Shown here: piece after piece, positions 53,161 to 63,920 of the stretch
How the letters are laid out: every line of letters starts with the position of its first letter
How positions within the stretch are numbered: position 1 is the first letter of the stretch
Origin: Paguma larvata
Lineage: Eukaryota; Chordata; Mammalia; Carnivora; Viverridae
DNA: 64,000 bases
Assembly: GCA_030068075.1 (NCBI GenBank)
Contig: CM057836.1
Coordinates: 73,321,788-73,385,787, forward strand
Direction: 5' to 3'
Made by a program: the position numbers and the translations under genes
Notes under the pieces: generated by a model
Told to the model about the DNA's origin: nothing
The model's input: only the letters and a program-made list of their open reading frames with translations
Databases searched by the model: none

Positions 53161-55534
53161 GTTTGGTTTTTGTTTTAATTTGTGATAAGCGAAAACTGTA
53201 ACAAGCAGGGTGTGGCCCACTCACAAAGACCTTTGGTTGAGCTGAGACTATGACAGGAGCTTCAGAGGCGTGCGGGGAGAACCTGGCCCAGAGGCCTGTA
53301 CGCGGAGATGTGATTATTCTTCAAGTAGGAGTTAATGGGAAGGCAGACCTCCAAATATTTCATACAGGGATTACAGCCAATTATCGGATTATGCAAGAGG
53401 CCAGCGTCCTGGCTCCCCTCTGGCCATCCCCACATCGTCGACACACAAATGGCAAGGAAGAAGGGGACCCAGGAGAGAGGCCCGGGCGGAGGGCAGTGAG
53501 GAGGGGAGACTCGGGGAGGAAGGGCCCGTCCACTCCCTCCGCTCGGCCTCCCTGCCCCAGCCCCGATTCCCCTCTCAGTACTTTTTGGAGCACCCCACCT
53601 CATTCAGTTGGCTCCCCCAACCACAGGCTTGGTTTGTTTGTTTGTAGCCGCCACCCACCCCCCCCCAATGCTAGCCTAGCTCTTTCACTGGCAAAGCGCC
53701 ATTTCCAGCAAACCCAATCATCGCACCAACTTGGAAGGAATGTGACTCTTCCATAAAGGGAAGAGAATTATCAAACCCTATCATCTGATCTTCTTGGGCC
53801 TCGGCAAAATAATCCTATTTCGTTGATCGTGTCAGAGAGGGTCCTGCCGGGAGGGGATGCCCAGACCCACGAAGGGGACGGTTGATGTCTTTTTGATTCA
53901 CGTTCCTAGATGCTTGGGATCTGGTCCATTCTCTGGGCCTTCCTGAAGGTTCGGATGGCTCTAGATAGTTTTTCTGTGCCCACCTGGAGGCCCTTCTGAT
54001 AGGGCAAGGGCTGGGGGGCTTGACAGTCTCCACAAACCCTGACCTGCCATCTCCCCTCTGGACCCCCGCATCTCCCCTCAAGACCCCCACATCTCCCCTC
54101 AGCCCCTTCCTTGTTGACTGGGCGGCCAGAGGGGAACTCACATGTCAAGTCTTCTATATAATCCCATAAGTGGCAGCAATCAGACGATGAAATCTCCATG
54201 GACCTCCTTTCCAGTATCTTCCTGAAAGCAAAATTCTAAAATACAACCTAGGGTGACTTTGCCCCCATAAAACTCCTTCCTTCGGAGACGGGACAGGACG
54301 CAGCATCAGGCAATCAGATCGCCATGGGGTGTTCCGTTTCAGCCTAAACCCTAGCGCTTGGGAAGTTTGGGGGATTTTTGTGACAAGCCCCACAGGGTAG
54401 ACCGACTTCCCCGGAACCCCCTGGCCTCACGTCAGCCGGTTCCCACAAGGTCCCGTCAAGCGAGTGACAGCCAGCGTAAACCTGGGATTTTTTAGGTTAT
54501 GAGGCCAGTTCCGTTTCCTATTCCAGAGGGGAGCAGACCTTTCGACCTGCATGGCACCACTGTGCGATCCCGTCTCCCCAACCCCGGGTCTCTCTGCAAG
54601 GGTGTCCTCTGTGCCCTTTGCCCTGTTCACCCTGGATCTACTCCAGCTTGACCTTGGACGAGATCTGTCTTCCTAAGGATACAAAGTGCTCGCCCCTCAG
54701 TTTCTGCAGTCTCCCCCTGCCGGCCAGCTGCTGCTACTCTCTGAGCGTCAGGGAAACTGAGGACCTGGAAGGCCACAGACTTTTCAGTCCCTTAGCCCAA
54801 GAACTTCCCAAGTGTAAGATGCCCCGTTTGGACATTAAGGAACTCAGACGTCTCTCGATTGTGCCACCTCCTGCGTTCCTCCCACCCTGCCCTTGTCTGG
54901 GGGACGCCCCAAACTTCTGAAAGTGCCTTTGAGCCGCTCTGCACCCCCAGTCTCTACTGTATCTCTGCTCCTGCTCACTCCATTCGCAATGACTGCTATT
55001 TGCAATGCCCCGAGTGAGCCGCCACCACCTCCTGTCCACAGCCCCGCCCCTTCTCTAACTCCGTGGCTTTTTACCAGTCTAGCTGCTTCTAAGTCTGAGA
55101 AGCTACTGTTTAAAAAAAAAAAATTCTCCAAATCAGAAGACGCATAAGTAACAGCATCCTGGCAAGGTTATATTAGGTGAGTTAGAGAAGCAGCAAGGAG
55201 TGGGATGGTTCAGTACTTAGGGGGATAACCGCAGAAGGAAACGGCAAAGGAAAAGATTCCCGTGTCTTCTCTCGGCCCTTTCTTGCAGCCTCCAACTTCA
55301 CCCCAGTTCGAGCTCAGCCTCCAGGTCCCCAGCCCCAGCAGACACCTTCCTGAGCAACAAGGCCGCAGCTCTGCTCCCCACTCGCCTCCCCGGCCCCTCC
55401 TTCATTCTGGAAAGTCTGAGGTACGTCTGGGAAAGAGAACTGACCCCAGGGCTGTCACTCAGGTGAACTCGGATGGTTCCTCCGGGACATTAGAGAGTCT
55501 TCTGCCAGTGCCACAGTTTAAAACGCGTCTTTGC
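53161..55534. other. unassigned unique sequence
   Basis: No SINE or recognisable gene. A 21-bp minisatellite at 54043-54105 is listed separately. AT-poor, with short frames lacking domains. Confidence 0.4.
54043..54105 (+). repeat. 21-bp minisatellite, three units
   Basis: CATCTCCCCT recurs at 54048, 54069 and 54090, within units such as GACCCCCGCATCTCCCCTCA. A 21-bp period keeps frame and gives a seven-residue repeat on the minus strand. Confidence 0.85.
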
Positions 55535-55748
55535 GGGGCGCCTGCGGGGCTCACTCGGTTGAGCGGCCAGCTTCAGCTCCAGCGATGATCTCGTGGTTTG
55601 TGAGTTCGAGCCCCGCATCGGGTTCTCCACCGTCAGCGCAGAACCCACTTTGGATTCTCTGTCTCCCGCTCTCTGCCCCTCCCCCACTCACGTGCATGCA
55701 CACATGGTATCTCTCTCTCTCTCTCAAAAATAAACATTAAAAAAAAAA
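55535..55748 (+). mobile_element. SINEC SINE, last in the window
   Basis: Forward copy with head GGGGCGCCTGCGGGGCTCACTCGG, intact GTTCGAGCCCC and an ATAAACATT tail with A run. No clear duplication. Confidence 0.92.
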
Positions 55749-56207
55749 TGGGCTTCTAGGGAAACCAGGTCAAGTCTCCAATTAAGTCTCAGGCAGGAAG
55801 TTCTGGATGTACAGAACAGTCAAACCCAGAAGAACCTGCAGAAATATGAGTGTAAGAAATTTCACACATCAGGATAGTTCGCCTGCCCGTGAGGGAGACC
55901 CCTATGTGTCAGACTTCGGGGAATGGCTTGGGTGCCAGGGTTAGCCAAAGCCAGAGTAGACACTGGAAATACTTTGACACTAGAGCAGAACTATCTGAGA
56001 GGCCGCAGAAGCTACCATTTCAGATGAGAATGGAATGGCTGCCAGTTTTGTAGGATTATTTCCATTCCAGCAAAAAAACGCACCCATCTGCATTTTTAAG
56101 ACTAAAGATAGCAATTCAGCTCTGGACAACCTGTTTCCTACCCTCTCCTTAGCATGTCTGAGGAGTTCGGTGACATGACAGTAAGTGATAAGAAGTACTT
56201 AGCGACT
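55749..56207. other. unassigned unique sequence
   Basis: No repeat or gene recognised. Confidence 0.4.
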
Positions 56208-56386
56208 AGTGTTGCCAATTTAGCAAATAAAGACAGAGGACACCAGGTTAAATGTCAATTTCAGATACATGACGAATACTTTTTTAGTATAAGCATGTAG
56301 TACGGTAAAGAAAAGTGTTTGCTGTTTATCTGAAATTCAAATTTAACTGGGCATCCTGTATCCTGTCTGACCACCCTCCCATCCAC
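56208..56386. mobile_element. palindromic DNA transposon (MER53-like), nearly complete
   Basis: GTTGCCAATTTAGCAAATAA and AGGTTAAATGTCAATTTCAG on the left are mirrored by TTATCTGAAATTCAAATTTA and ACTGGGCATCCTGTATCC on the right, about a central TAGTATAAGCATGTAG. It encodes no protein. Confidence 0.8.
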
Positions 56387-56439
56387 GCATGAGTAAGTAA
56401 AACGGAGCAAGTTCTTGAAGCCCTTTCATGGCAAAATTC

Positions 56440-56615
56440 ATCCGGTCTATAACTATGTACCAAGCACCTACTCCGCGCCTGGCATTGTGTTCCCTGCCAG
56501 GGTAGTAGACCCAATGCCTGGCCTCAGGGAGCCTACAGTCCAGTTAGGGAGGCAGAGAGGAAGTGGCTCTCAAACACCATGAGCAGGAATGTTCTGGGCT
56601 AGGAAATTCAAAGCA
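56440..56615 (-). mobile_element. L2 LINE 3' fragment
   Basis: TACCAAGCACCTACTCCGCG, CCTGGCATTGTGTTCCCTGC and CAGGGAGCCTACAGTCCAGT match the reverse L2 3' end. Confidence 0.75.
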
Positions 56616-56774
56616 AGAAGTGGTATCTCAGATGCGTGAGGGAGCAGAGGCCACCGCCAACACAGAAACCTCCGCTCTGCCTGCATGTCTCGGGCAAAAT
56701 ACGAAAATACCACGAGGCCCTCTTGGCCCTTTCTCTGTTGCGGAAACTCCCTCTTTTCACCTCCCTCTCCATCA
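56616..56774. other. unassigned sequence between two L2 pieces
   Basis: No repeat or gene recognised; it may be diverged L2. Confidence 0.35.
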
Positions 56775-56920
56775 AGAACCCATTCATTCATTTATCCATT
56801 TAACCGACATGTATTGAGAGCCTATCACGTGCCAGCCCCTGCATAAACTAGAGAGACAAAAATAACCGTGACACAGCACCCTTGAGGTTGACAGTCTGGG
56901 AGTCAAGAAACAGGACTAAA
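56775..56920 (-). mobile_element. L2 LINE 3' end
   Basis: CCATTCATTCATTTATCCAT, CATGTATTGAGAGCCTATCA, CGTGCCAGCCCCTGCATAAA and TTGAGGTTGACAGTCTGGGA match the reverse L2 3' end. This is a second insertion 200 bp from the first. Confidence 0.8.
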
Positions 56921-57014
56921 GGCTCATTCTAGCTGTGGGGATAAAGCCAATGAGGGACCACTGGGGTGTGTCACACGGCATCGGAAAGCCTACGGGCACC
57001 ACGGTCACGCAATT

Positions 57015-57155
57015 TTGTCCTGAGGCCAAAGTCCCCATCGACGTGTTGAGTGACCCTGATCAAGTCACTGAACCTCTCTGAACTCCGTTTCCTTGAAGTG
57101 AATATAGGTGATGTTCATTACTGTGTCTGTCTCCTCGCTCTGAGAAGCTAATGAA
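57015..57155 (+). mobile_element. MIR SINE
   Basis: TTGAGTGACCCTGATCAAGT, CACTGAACCTCTCTGAACTC and CCGTTTCCTTGAAGTGAATA follow the middle of sense MIR. Confidence 0.8.
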
Positions 57156-57224
57156 ACAGCCAGCAGTTGGTCAACCAGAAATGTGTCACAGAAATGTGTC
57201 ATAAAAGTGATTTCTGTTTGACAA

Positions 57225-57800
57225 GTTCTCAAAGGTTAAACATCAAATTACCACATATGATCCAGCAACTCTATGTCTAGCTCTACGCCTAGAGAATTGA
57301 AAGCCGGGACTCAGACAGACACTTGGACATCCATGTTCGTGGCCATCTTATTCACAGTAGCCAAAAGGTGGCAATGACCCAAATGGCCACCATAGAAAAC
57401 CGGACAAACCAATGTGACATATGCACACGACGGAATATTATTCAGCCTCAAAATGGAACGAAATTCTGACGCAACATGGATGAACTTTGAAAACATTATG
57501 CTCAGTGAAATAAGCCAGGCTTTAAAGGACAACTATAGTACGATTCCACCTATATGAGATACCTAGGGTAGTCAAATTTATAAAGACCCAAAGTGGATTA
57601 GAGCCTCCAAGGGGCAAGGGGAAGAGAGAGAGTTCTTGTTTCATGGATATAGGGTTTCTTTGGGGGATGAAAAAATAGTTCTAGAGGTGGCCGGTGGTAA
57701 CGGTTGCACGGCCTTGTGAACGAACTTGATGCCACCGAACAGTACACTTAAAAAATAGTTTAAGTGGTACATTTTACATGTTTTTGCAATGAAAAAAACA
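57225..57800 (+). mobile_element. L1M LINE 3' UTR
   Basis: Sense L1M end in order: TTACCACATATGATCCAGCA, CATGTTCGTGGCCATCTTAT, GGAATATTATTCAGCCTCAA, ACATTATGCTCAGTGAAATA, GAACTTGATGCCACCGAACA, AGTGGTACATTTTACATG and an A-rich tail. Confidence 0.88.
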
Positions 57801-58194
57801 AAGGTCATTCTCCAGAGAAGGCTGGAAAGGTCAGAGAGGGCACGAGAGAGGAGGTATTCCTTATACAGAATTGGGCTGAGAGAGATGGAGGAAGAACCTT
57901 TAAGCAGGACGGACAGAAAGTACAGGAAAGGCAGGGCTCTCTGTGAGCGTCCTAGGGCCAGCAGCTCCCGCAGGGGAAGTCCAGCCCTAAGGCTGAGATG
58001 CTTCAATGCCGCCTGCTATGCAGCTGTCCTGCAGGCCGGGGAAGAAAGCATCGATGATACACAGAGTGGTGCCACGGCAAAGGCTCATGAGGGAAGCGGG
58101 TGGAATGCGTCTGCTGTGGAGCCGCTACCCCAGAAAGCAAACCACTGCAGAAGGTGTATCTAGAAGACCAGGAGCTCAAAGAGCCTGAGGAGCA
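57801..58194. other. unassigned unique sequence
   Basis: Purine-rich at 57,810-57,930. No gene or repeat recognised. Confidence 0.4.
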
Positions 58195-58430
58195 GGTCAC
58201 TGACAGCTGGGGAGGAGGAGCCAGAAGCTGACCAATGGCTGGAGACCAGGGGGTTAGAAACTGACCAATGACTGCGGAGGAGGAGCCAGAAGCTGACCAA
58301 TGGCTGGAGACCAGGGGTTAGAAACTGACCAACGGCTGGGGAGGAGGAGCCAGAAGCCGATCAATGAGTGGGAAGGAGAAACCAGAAGCTGACCAATGGA
58401 TGGAAAGGAGGGACCGGAAACTGTGTCAGC
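58195..58430 (+). repeat. 32-bp minisatellite carrying CCAAT boxes
   Basis: Tandem units of 32-33 bp, each around GAAGCTGACCAATGGCTGG followed by a GGAGGAGGAGCC or GACCAGGGGTTA half. The units alternate, so the higher-order period is about 65 bp. The CCAAT position recurs at 58232, 58265, 58297, 58329, 58361 and 58393. Four of the six are intact CCAAT, one is CCAAC and one TCAAT. A seventh, decayed unit (CACTGACAGCTGG) starts at about 58197. Confidence 0.92.
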
Positions 58431-59175
58431 ACAAGTAGGGAGGAGTTGGTTAGGGTCAAGGTAACTAGAGATGGAGGGAAGGAGGCCTTATGCAGGAGGC
58501 GTCCCTCAAGCCCCGGAAGAGTCATACAGGAAGGTCGGTTGGGCCAATAACCCAGTCAGGATGGGCTGAACCCCAATGTGAGACAGTGACCACACCAAGC
58601 AGAGACGTTTGTAGTTTATTCGGAGTCCTTCTCAAGGATCCTGAGTCCCGACCCCGGGATCCACTCTTGGACCTTAACAGAGACAGGTCTTTGTCCCAAA
58701 TTATCCTCTGGATAAGAAAGCAGCGGTATCATTTCCTGAGAGCAAAAATTCAGGCCCCCCTTCCCTTCTCCGCACTCCTTGAAAGTTTTCCTCTGATTCA
58801 TGGTCATTTTCGGCAAAATTATAAATCCAGTGACGATAATTTCCTTCCTCCCATGTTGTAACCCTTCAAGCCTTCCACCCCCAGAAAAGGGCTGGGTATC
58901 AGGCATTTTGCACCTTTTCGTGAATTTGAACTTGAGTGCTCCTTTTCCCCAAAGCATCTGCATTTTAGCCCGATCTATTGTGAAAAGATTTTAAACCTCA
59001 GGGAGCAGGCTGGCAAGATTTAGAGACAGGGTGGGCTTTCCAGCTCTCCCCTGCAGTCTCTCCTTCGACTAGAAGAGACGTTCTCCTGATGAAGGGGTCA
59101 CCTGTCCTCACCTCCGGCAGACTGTCACGTCTTCCTTAGGTCAGCAGCAGCCATTGGCTAAACAGCAGGGTTTTC
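58431..59175. other. unassigned unique sequence
   Basis: No repeat or gene recognised. Confidence 0.4.
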
Positions 59176-59425
59176 GCCTAATAATAAAGTATCCTAACAG
59201 CAAATAGAAAATTCTCTATAAATAGGGATCGTGTGAGATGACAGTGGATTAACATTTTAATTAAACATGGCAATTCCAATCATTTTTATCATTATAGAGC
59301 CACCCAACATTTTGACACATTTCAGGTGTAAATTGACGGTTCCAGTCCGATGGCAAATTGAAATAATTTTTCAGGTGATATTTGTAAGCTTTCCGTGGTA
59401 GCAAGAGATGGGATTCGACAGTCGA
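59176..59425. promoter_or_regulatory. AT-rich repeat-free segment, possible conserved element
   Basis: Contains TCTCTATAAATAGGGATCG (TATA-like), TTAATTAA at 59257-59264, GGCAATTCCAATCATTTTTATC and CAGGTGTAAATTGACGG (a T-box half-site-like GGTGT). No dated repeat. Regulatory role is inferred from texture only. Confidence 0.35.
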
Positions 59426-59754
59426 AGCCACAGCTTCTAGACACTGCCGTTCAAAATACCCATCCCGAAGCCTGCCTCCCTCCAGAGCGAGCTTTCGAAG
59501 TTAGCTCCCCAGACATCACACACACACACGATCATACACTAAATTGATGCCTTATGATTTGCAAAACTCACCCCAAAGGATACTTCGTTTTCCCTGGTAG
59601 AACGTCAGACTCCGTTCTGTGGTTGAAAGGCATGCCGAGCGGGACCAACGTGCAGTATTTGTCTTGGCAATTAAGAATTTCTCGAGCACACAGAGGCTGT
59701 GATTTAGCATTCCATCGCTGCCGACCCTCACAGGGGACTGTGCCAGGCTTTGAT
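59426..59754. other. unassigned unique sequence
   Basis: Short (CA)n at 59517-59528. Otherwise nothing assignable. Confidence 0.4.
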
Positions 59755-59875
59755 TGTGGCTGTCGCAGAAGGAATTTCGGTTCAGAGCAGAGAAGTAACT
59801 TGCCAAAAGGCACACAGCAAGAAAGGGGCGGAACTGACCGCGGGAACCCCAACCATCAAGCTCTAGACCTTGGTC
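59755..59875 (-). mobile_element. MIR SINE fragment
   Basis: CAGAGAAGTAACTTGCCAAA, GGCACACAGCAAGAAAGGGG and ACCATCAAGCTCTAGACC match the reverse MIR. Confidence 0.7.
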
Positions 59876-59905
59876 ACATTTCCTCCGGGCCGACCCTGTC
59901 ACCAA

Positions 59906-59934
59906 ACCACCACCACCGCCACCACCACCACCAT
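59906..59934 (+). repeat. (CCA/CCG)n triplet repeat
   Basis: About nine CAC/CCA-type triplets in tandem. Confidence 0.85.
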
Positions 59935-60784
59935 GATCCTCAACATGGAAACACAGGTTGTATTTGAAGGAGAAATATTTTTGCAAGAAAAATATAAATA
60001 TTTTAACAGATGGATCATGGTTTTTCAATACTGAGCAATTTTAATCTTTAAAATCTAGTTTAGCCTCCACGCATTCTTGGTTTCTTGGCCTATATTATTA
60101 CCCACGGTGGGCTCAGCCACTGGCCTTCCTTCGCAGTCACCATTTGCCTTCAAGGGCCTCTGAGAAACACACCGAGCTTTTCCAGCGAGGGGAAGCAATT
60201 GATATGCCCCTGGAGCCTCCTCCAGAAACTTCCATAGCTGCCCACGCTGAAATGTGCTGAAAAACTACACAGAGAATTTCGCATTGAAACGATAGCCCTA
60301 CTCAGGGTCGACGCCCCTGTAAGTGAACATGTTGAACAAAATATTCCAAGTTTTGAAAACTTTGGAAGAGGTCAGAGAAAATGAAATCGCTCTGAGAAAA
60401 ATCATACCGTAACTAGTCTCTACCTCTGGTAGTGTGATGATGCTGGCTGATGTGGCCGAGAAATATCCAGCGACTCGTGCTGATTTAGGATGCCAAAACT
60501 CTGGAGCCGAATAAAGTTTATTAATGAAATCGGTAAGTATTTCCTGGCCAAAGTGGTTGCTGCCCGCAATCATCTTTAATGATTTTTTAAAACAATGTCT
60601 CGAAGGCATGACTGTTCCTTTTCATTTTGTAACCCCCACCAGAGCTGAGCCGGGCACCACTCTCGGAAAAATCCGCTCCACAAATGTTTGTTGAATGAAT
60701 ATCGATATTTAATAACGCTTCTGCAAAGACTCGTCGGTGATTCTACAACTGGGAGAAATTATAACTAAAAACCGAACTACAGCC
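59935..60784. other. repeat-poor sequence, possible conserved parts
   Basis: AT-rich with no clear repeat except a possible MIR/L2 tail near 60,680 (CAAATGTTTGTTGAATGAAT). The part 60,300-60,610 (ATAAAGTTTATTAATGAAAT, CAATCATCTTTAATGATTTT) resembles the candidate conserved elements elsewhere. No coding evidence. Confidence 0.35.
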
Positions 60785-60890
60785 GCAACACTGCGAATGC
60801 ATTCAATGCCACTGAACTGTCCGCTTGGAAGCGGCTGATTTTGGGTTATGGGAATTTCACCTTAATAAGAATAATACTCCCGGCAGAAAC
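60785..60890 (+). mobile_element. L1M LINE 3' tail
   Basis: GCATTCAATGCCACTGAACT, GTCCGCTTGGAAGCGGCTGA and TTTCACCTTAATAAGAATAA match the last 100 bp of L1M elements. Confidence 0.75.
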
Positions 60891-62316
60891 CAGGGAATAG
60901 CAACCCGACAGCTTTCACTAAAATGCAACGCGGTGTACTCTGATATTTTCCTAACAAATCTCAAGTACAAAAGGGCCCATAAACATTTCTTATGAGTAGG
61001 AAGTGTGAAAAATCGTTACTAAATGGATACTATTGAAAAGTTCCAACAGATTTTCCAGAAATTGTGATGCAAATCGCCTGAAAGATTTGGAGCACTCAGG
61101 GCGTGGTGGGGAGGATTTAGAGGGTCTTACGGCATCCTCCCAGGCTGTTCCTGTTTTCCGTCCGCATGGCCCCAGGCATGCTGGAAAGGGCAGGGTGGAG
61201 CTCCCACTTCCAAAGTGAAGGAGCCCGGAGTTTCTATCCCATTCGAGAGAAATGTTCCAAGTACTTCCAAGTACGGAGGGAAACGTAACCCCATCCCTCC
61301 ACGCCTGTCCTCTCGCCAACTGTAACCTCGGTTCCAAATTGAAGGTGATCCTTCGAAGAACCTCGAACATACAAATCATTCCAAAAATGAGGCTCCCCTT
61401 CTTAGGTGACAGTGTGACAAGCGTCTTTTTTTAAGCAGTAAAGAAAAAGACTCTCCTTTAAAAGATTTTAGTGATCTCCCTTCGGTAGGGCTGCAAATAT
61501 AAATGTAGCTGCCCCTAGTTTAGGAAGCAATATTTTCTGATCCTAGACCAAACAGTTTTTCTTTTCCGTTACAGGGCCGTTCACGGAGATAAATGCCAAA
61601 GTGCTGAGGACATTGTGTGAGGTTTGCAAGCCCGATCTTTTTTGTAAGAGGCCAAACGATTGCACGCTTGTTTTCAAAAAGTTAACACATTTCGAGTAAG
61701 CCGCAGCTTGGAACCTTGTCTGTATCAAATTTTCCCTTCTGCTTTCTGATAAATCACAATGTGACAGCCCGCGAGCCTTCCTCCCTCGTCCGTTTGGCTT
61801 GCTCATTAGGTCTTTAAAAGAAAATGCAAATCCTCGTCTCTTCATTAACCCATCTTAGAAAATAACTCAGATGTTCCTAATTTCTCGTCTGATTTATCAG
61901 ACCGGTCCCTGATAACTTTTGAAAGCGGTCTATTCAACATTCTCGGGGACAAAGGACACTTTATGGAAATAAATAAAAAGGAATCCTGACATAAGCACAG
62001 AGGAGAAAACCGCCGAGGGGTTTGGGACATGTTGCTTGCTTGTTTCCGAATTATTTCTAGTTCTGTCCAAACCAATAAACGCCATCCGCTGAGAATGTTT
62101 TAAATCCCCAAACTTCTCCGATATGACCTAGGAGGACAACTAAAAGACTCTCCATTTCACTCCACACTGTAGATGCCTGGCGGCCTGAAGGAAACCAACA
62201 CTCCACGGTAACCTTTCCTTTAAAGGAAAATCACAATAAATACGGCAACACGATGGAGCCTGAAGGAATCAAAACATGTTTATTCTTAACTCCTGAAAAA
62301 TCATTTCCCCATGTGA
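60891..62316. other. repeat-poor sequence, no gene seen
   Basis: AT-rich to mixed. A short direct repeat CAAGTACTTC/CAAGTAC stands at 61258-61274. The parts at 61,540-61,860 and 62,210-62,290 lack repeats and look like conserved noncoding texture. Not enough to call. Confidence 0.4.
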
Positions 62317-62344
62317 TGTGTGCGCATGCGCGCGCGTGTGCGTG
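62317..62344 (+). promoter_or_regulatory. NRF1-type site in alternating purine-pyrimidine DNA
   Basis: TGCGCATGCGCG at 62321-62332 matches the palindromic NRF1 consensus YGCGCAYGCGCR at every position. The 28 bp around it alternate purine and pyrimidine without a break and may adopt Z-DNA. NRF1 sites usually lie in CpG-island promoters; none surrounds this one. Confidence 0.5.
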
Positions 62345-63535
62345 GATGAAACCTCTCTAAAACTGAGTCTTTTTTTCACACACCAACACTGAACTAAATC
62401 CCAGGGTCTTCTCAGAATGTCTCCCCACGATCAGGTGGCTTTAAAAAGAATTCTATTTACCAAAATCATTATGACACTGTTTATTTTCCTCAGAGGAGGG
62501 CTGGAGGGAGGGCGGGAGGGGAAAGAAAAGAAGGCTGGGGAGTTTCTGCAGAATAAGTGACCCTATCATGCAAATAAACAAGTCCTTCTCTTTCAGGATA
62601 GCTGTTCCCCAAAGACCTCTCCGGGTCTGACAGCGTTTCTCGGCTCCTCGGCAGAAACAGAATTACTGACCCCACCAAAAGTAAAGAAGACCTTTCTTCT
62701 TCAGCCCAAGACATGGGGGGGAAAGAAGGCAGGGAGGCTTGGGTGGGAATGTTTTTTTTTTTTTTTTGAGCACTGCCCCAGACACATTCTGAGCCTTTGG
62801 ACCACACTCTGGGCACCTCCCTGTCCAACCTTCTTCCCCTCAAACAAATCGCAGGGATGGACTCCAGGCTTGCGAGAACGCCATCGTACTGCTTCGCACT
62901 GTTTTCTTCTTAAAGTTCTCTGTATTTCTGGGTCTCCAAGTTAGGGAAGGGGCAGGGAGGAGCTCTTCCTAACAAAGACAAACACGGTTTGCAATAACAA
63001 AGCAGAGAGAGCGGATCTGTGTGAGTAGAGTGTGTGTGTGTGTGTGTGGCGGGGGGGAGGGGGGGGAGAAGGGGGTCATGCTTGGTTTGGTTTCTTCCCC
63101 CCCGGAAGAAGGAACTGGAAGATAGGCCGCCCCGAGTTGCAAAGTAGTCAGATTCTGAGGAGGTAAGTAACTGGGGAAGGAAAGCGTTGGATCAACTCCC
63201 TGACTGCAAACTCAACCACCGGATTCCAGAGAGGAGAGCCTCCAACACCTTCTTTAAGAGGGGCATCCAGGCTGTTCTGCACCAACATCTCCTGGGTGCG
63301 TCCACCAAAGACCCAGAGACACACCTGGGGTGGGGGGAGAGCATTGTCCCCTCCACACCCATCCAGGGCGGGCTGGTCCCCGTCAGGTGGGGACGGGACG
63401 GAAGGGAACTTAGACGTGGGGACGGGCAGGAGGAGGGCCCAGGGGACTGGATCTTTCCTTTCCGGAGACCGCCTTCTCTTCTCTTCCACCTGCTTCCCCA
63501 CAGGGAGTCGGGTCCCTCCTCTGGTGGGGGGCCGT
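62345..63535. other. unassigned unique sequence with simple repeats
   Basis: A T run at 62752-62767, (GT)n at 63031-63049 leading into a G-run tract 63052-63075 that can form a quadruplex. Frames at 63148-63701 on both strands have no domain. Confidence 0.45.
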
Positions 63536-63920
63536 TGACTAATGAAACGGCGACAGCGTAGGTCAGCCACCAGGCAAATAATAAATATATTTGTGTCGCA
63601 CATCTGTTAAGCCTGTTTAATGGGTCGTCCCTGCATGTAAATGGGCTTCCCACCCCAGCCCCCATCGCTCCACCTGTATCAACAACAATGCTTCCGCACA
63701 ATTATCTTACCTTAATGAACTTAATCTTTAATTTCCCAGCTTGGCCCTGGTACTCAGCCTCCTAACAAAGGCAGTGGAACTGTTTGAGTCTCCGCGAGCC
63801 GCCTTCCTCCAGCAGCCAGGGAAACTCTACCCACGACAAGGATTTTTGCCCCTTGTGGAACTGTCAAAAGCAATAAATATTTTTCTTTTTATTCCATCAT
63901 TAGACCCTCCGAAGAATGCC
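63536..63920. promoter_or_regulatory. repeat-free segment, possible conserved element
   Basis: GGCAAATAATAAATATATTTG, CACAATTATCTTACCTTAAT, GAACTTAATCTTTAATTTCC and GTCAAAAGCAATAAATATTT, interspersed with ordinary unique DNA and free of repeats. Texture is that of a conserved enhancer. Inferred. Confidence 0.35.
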
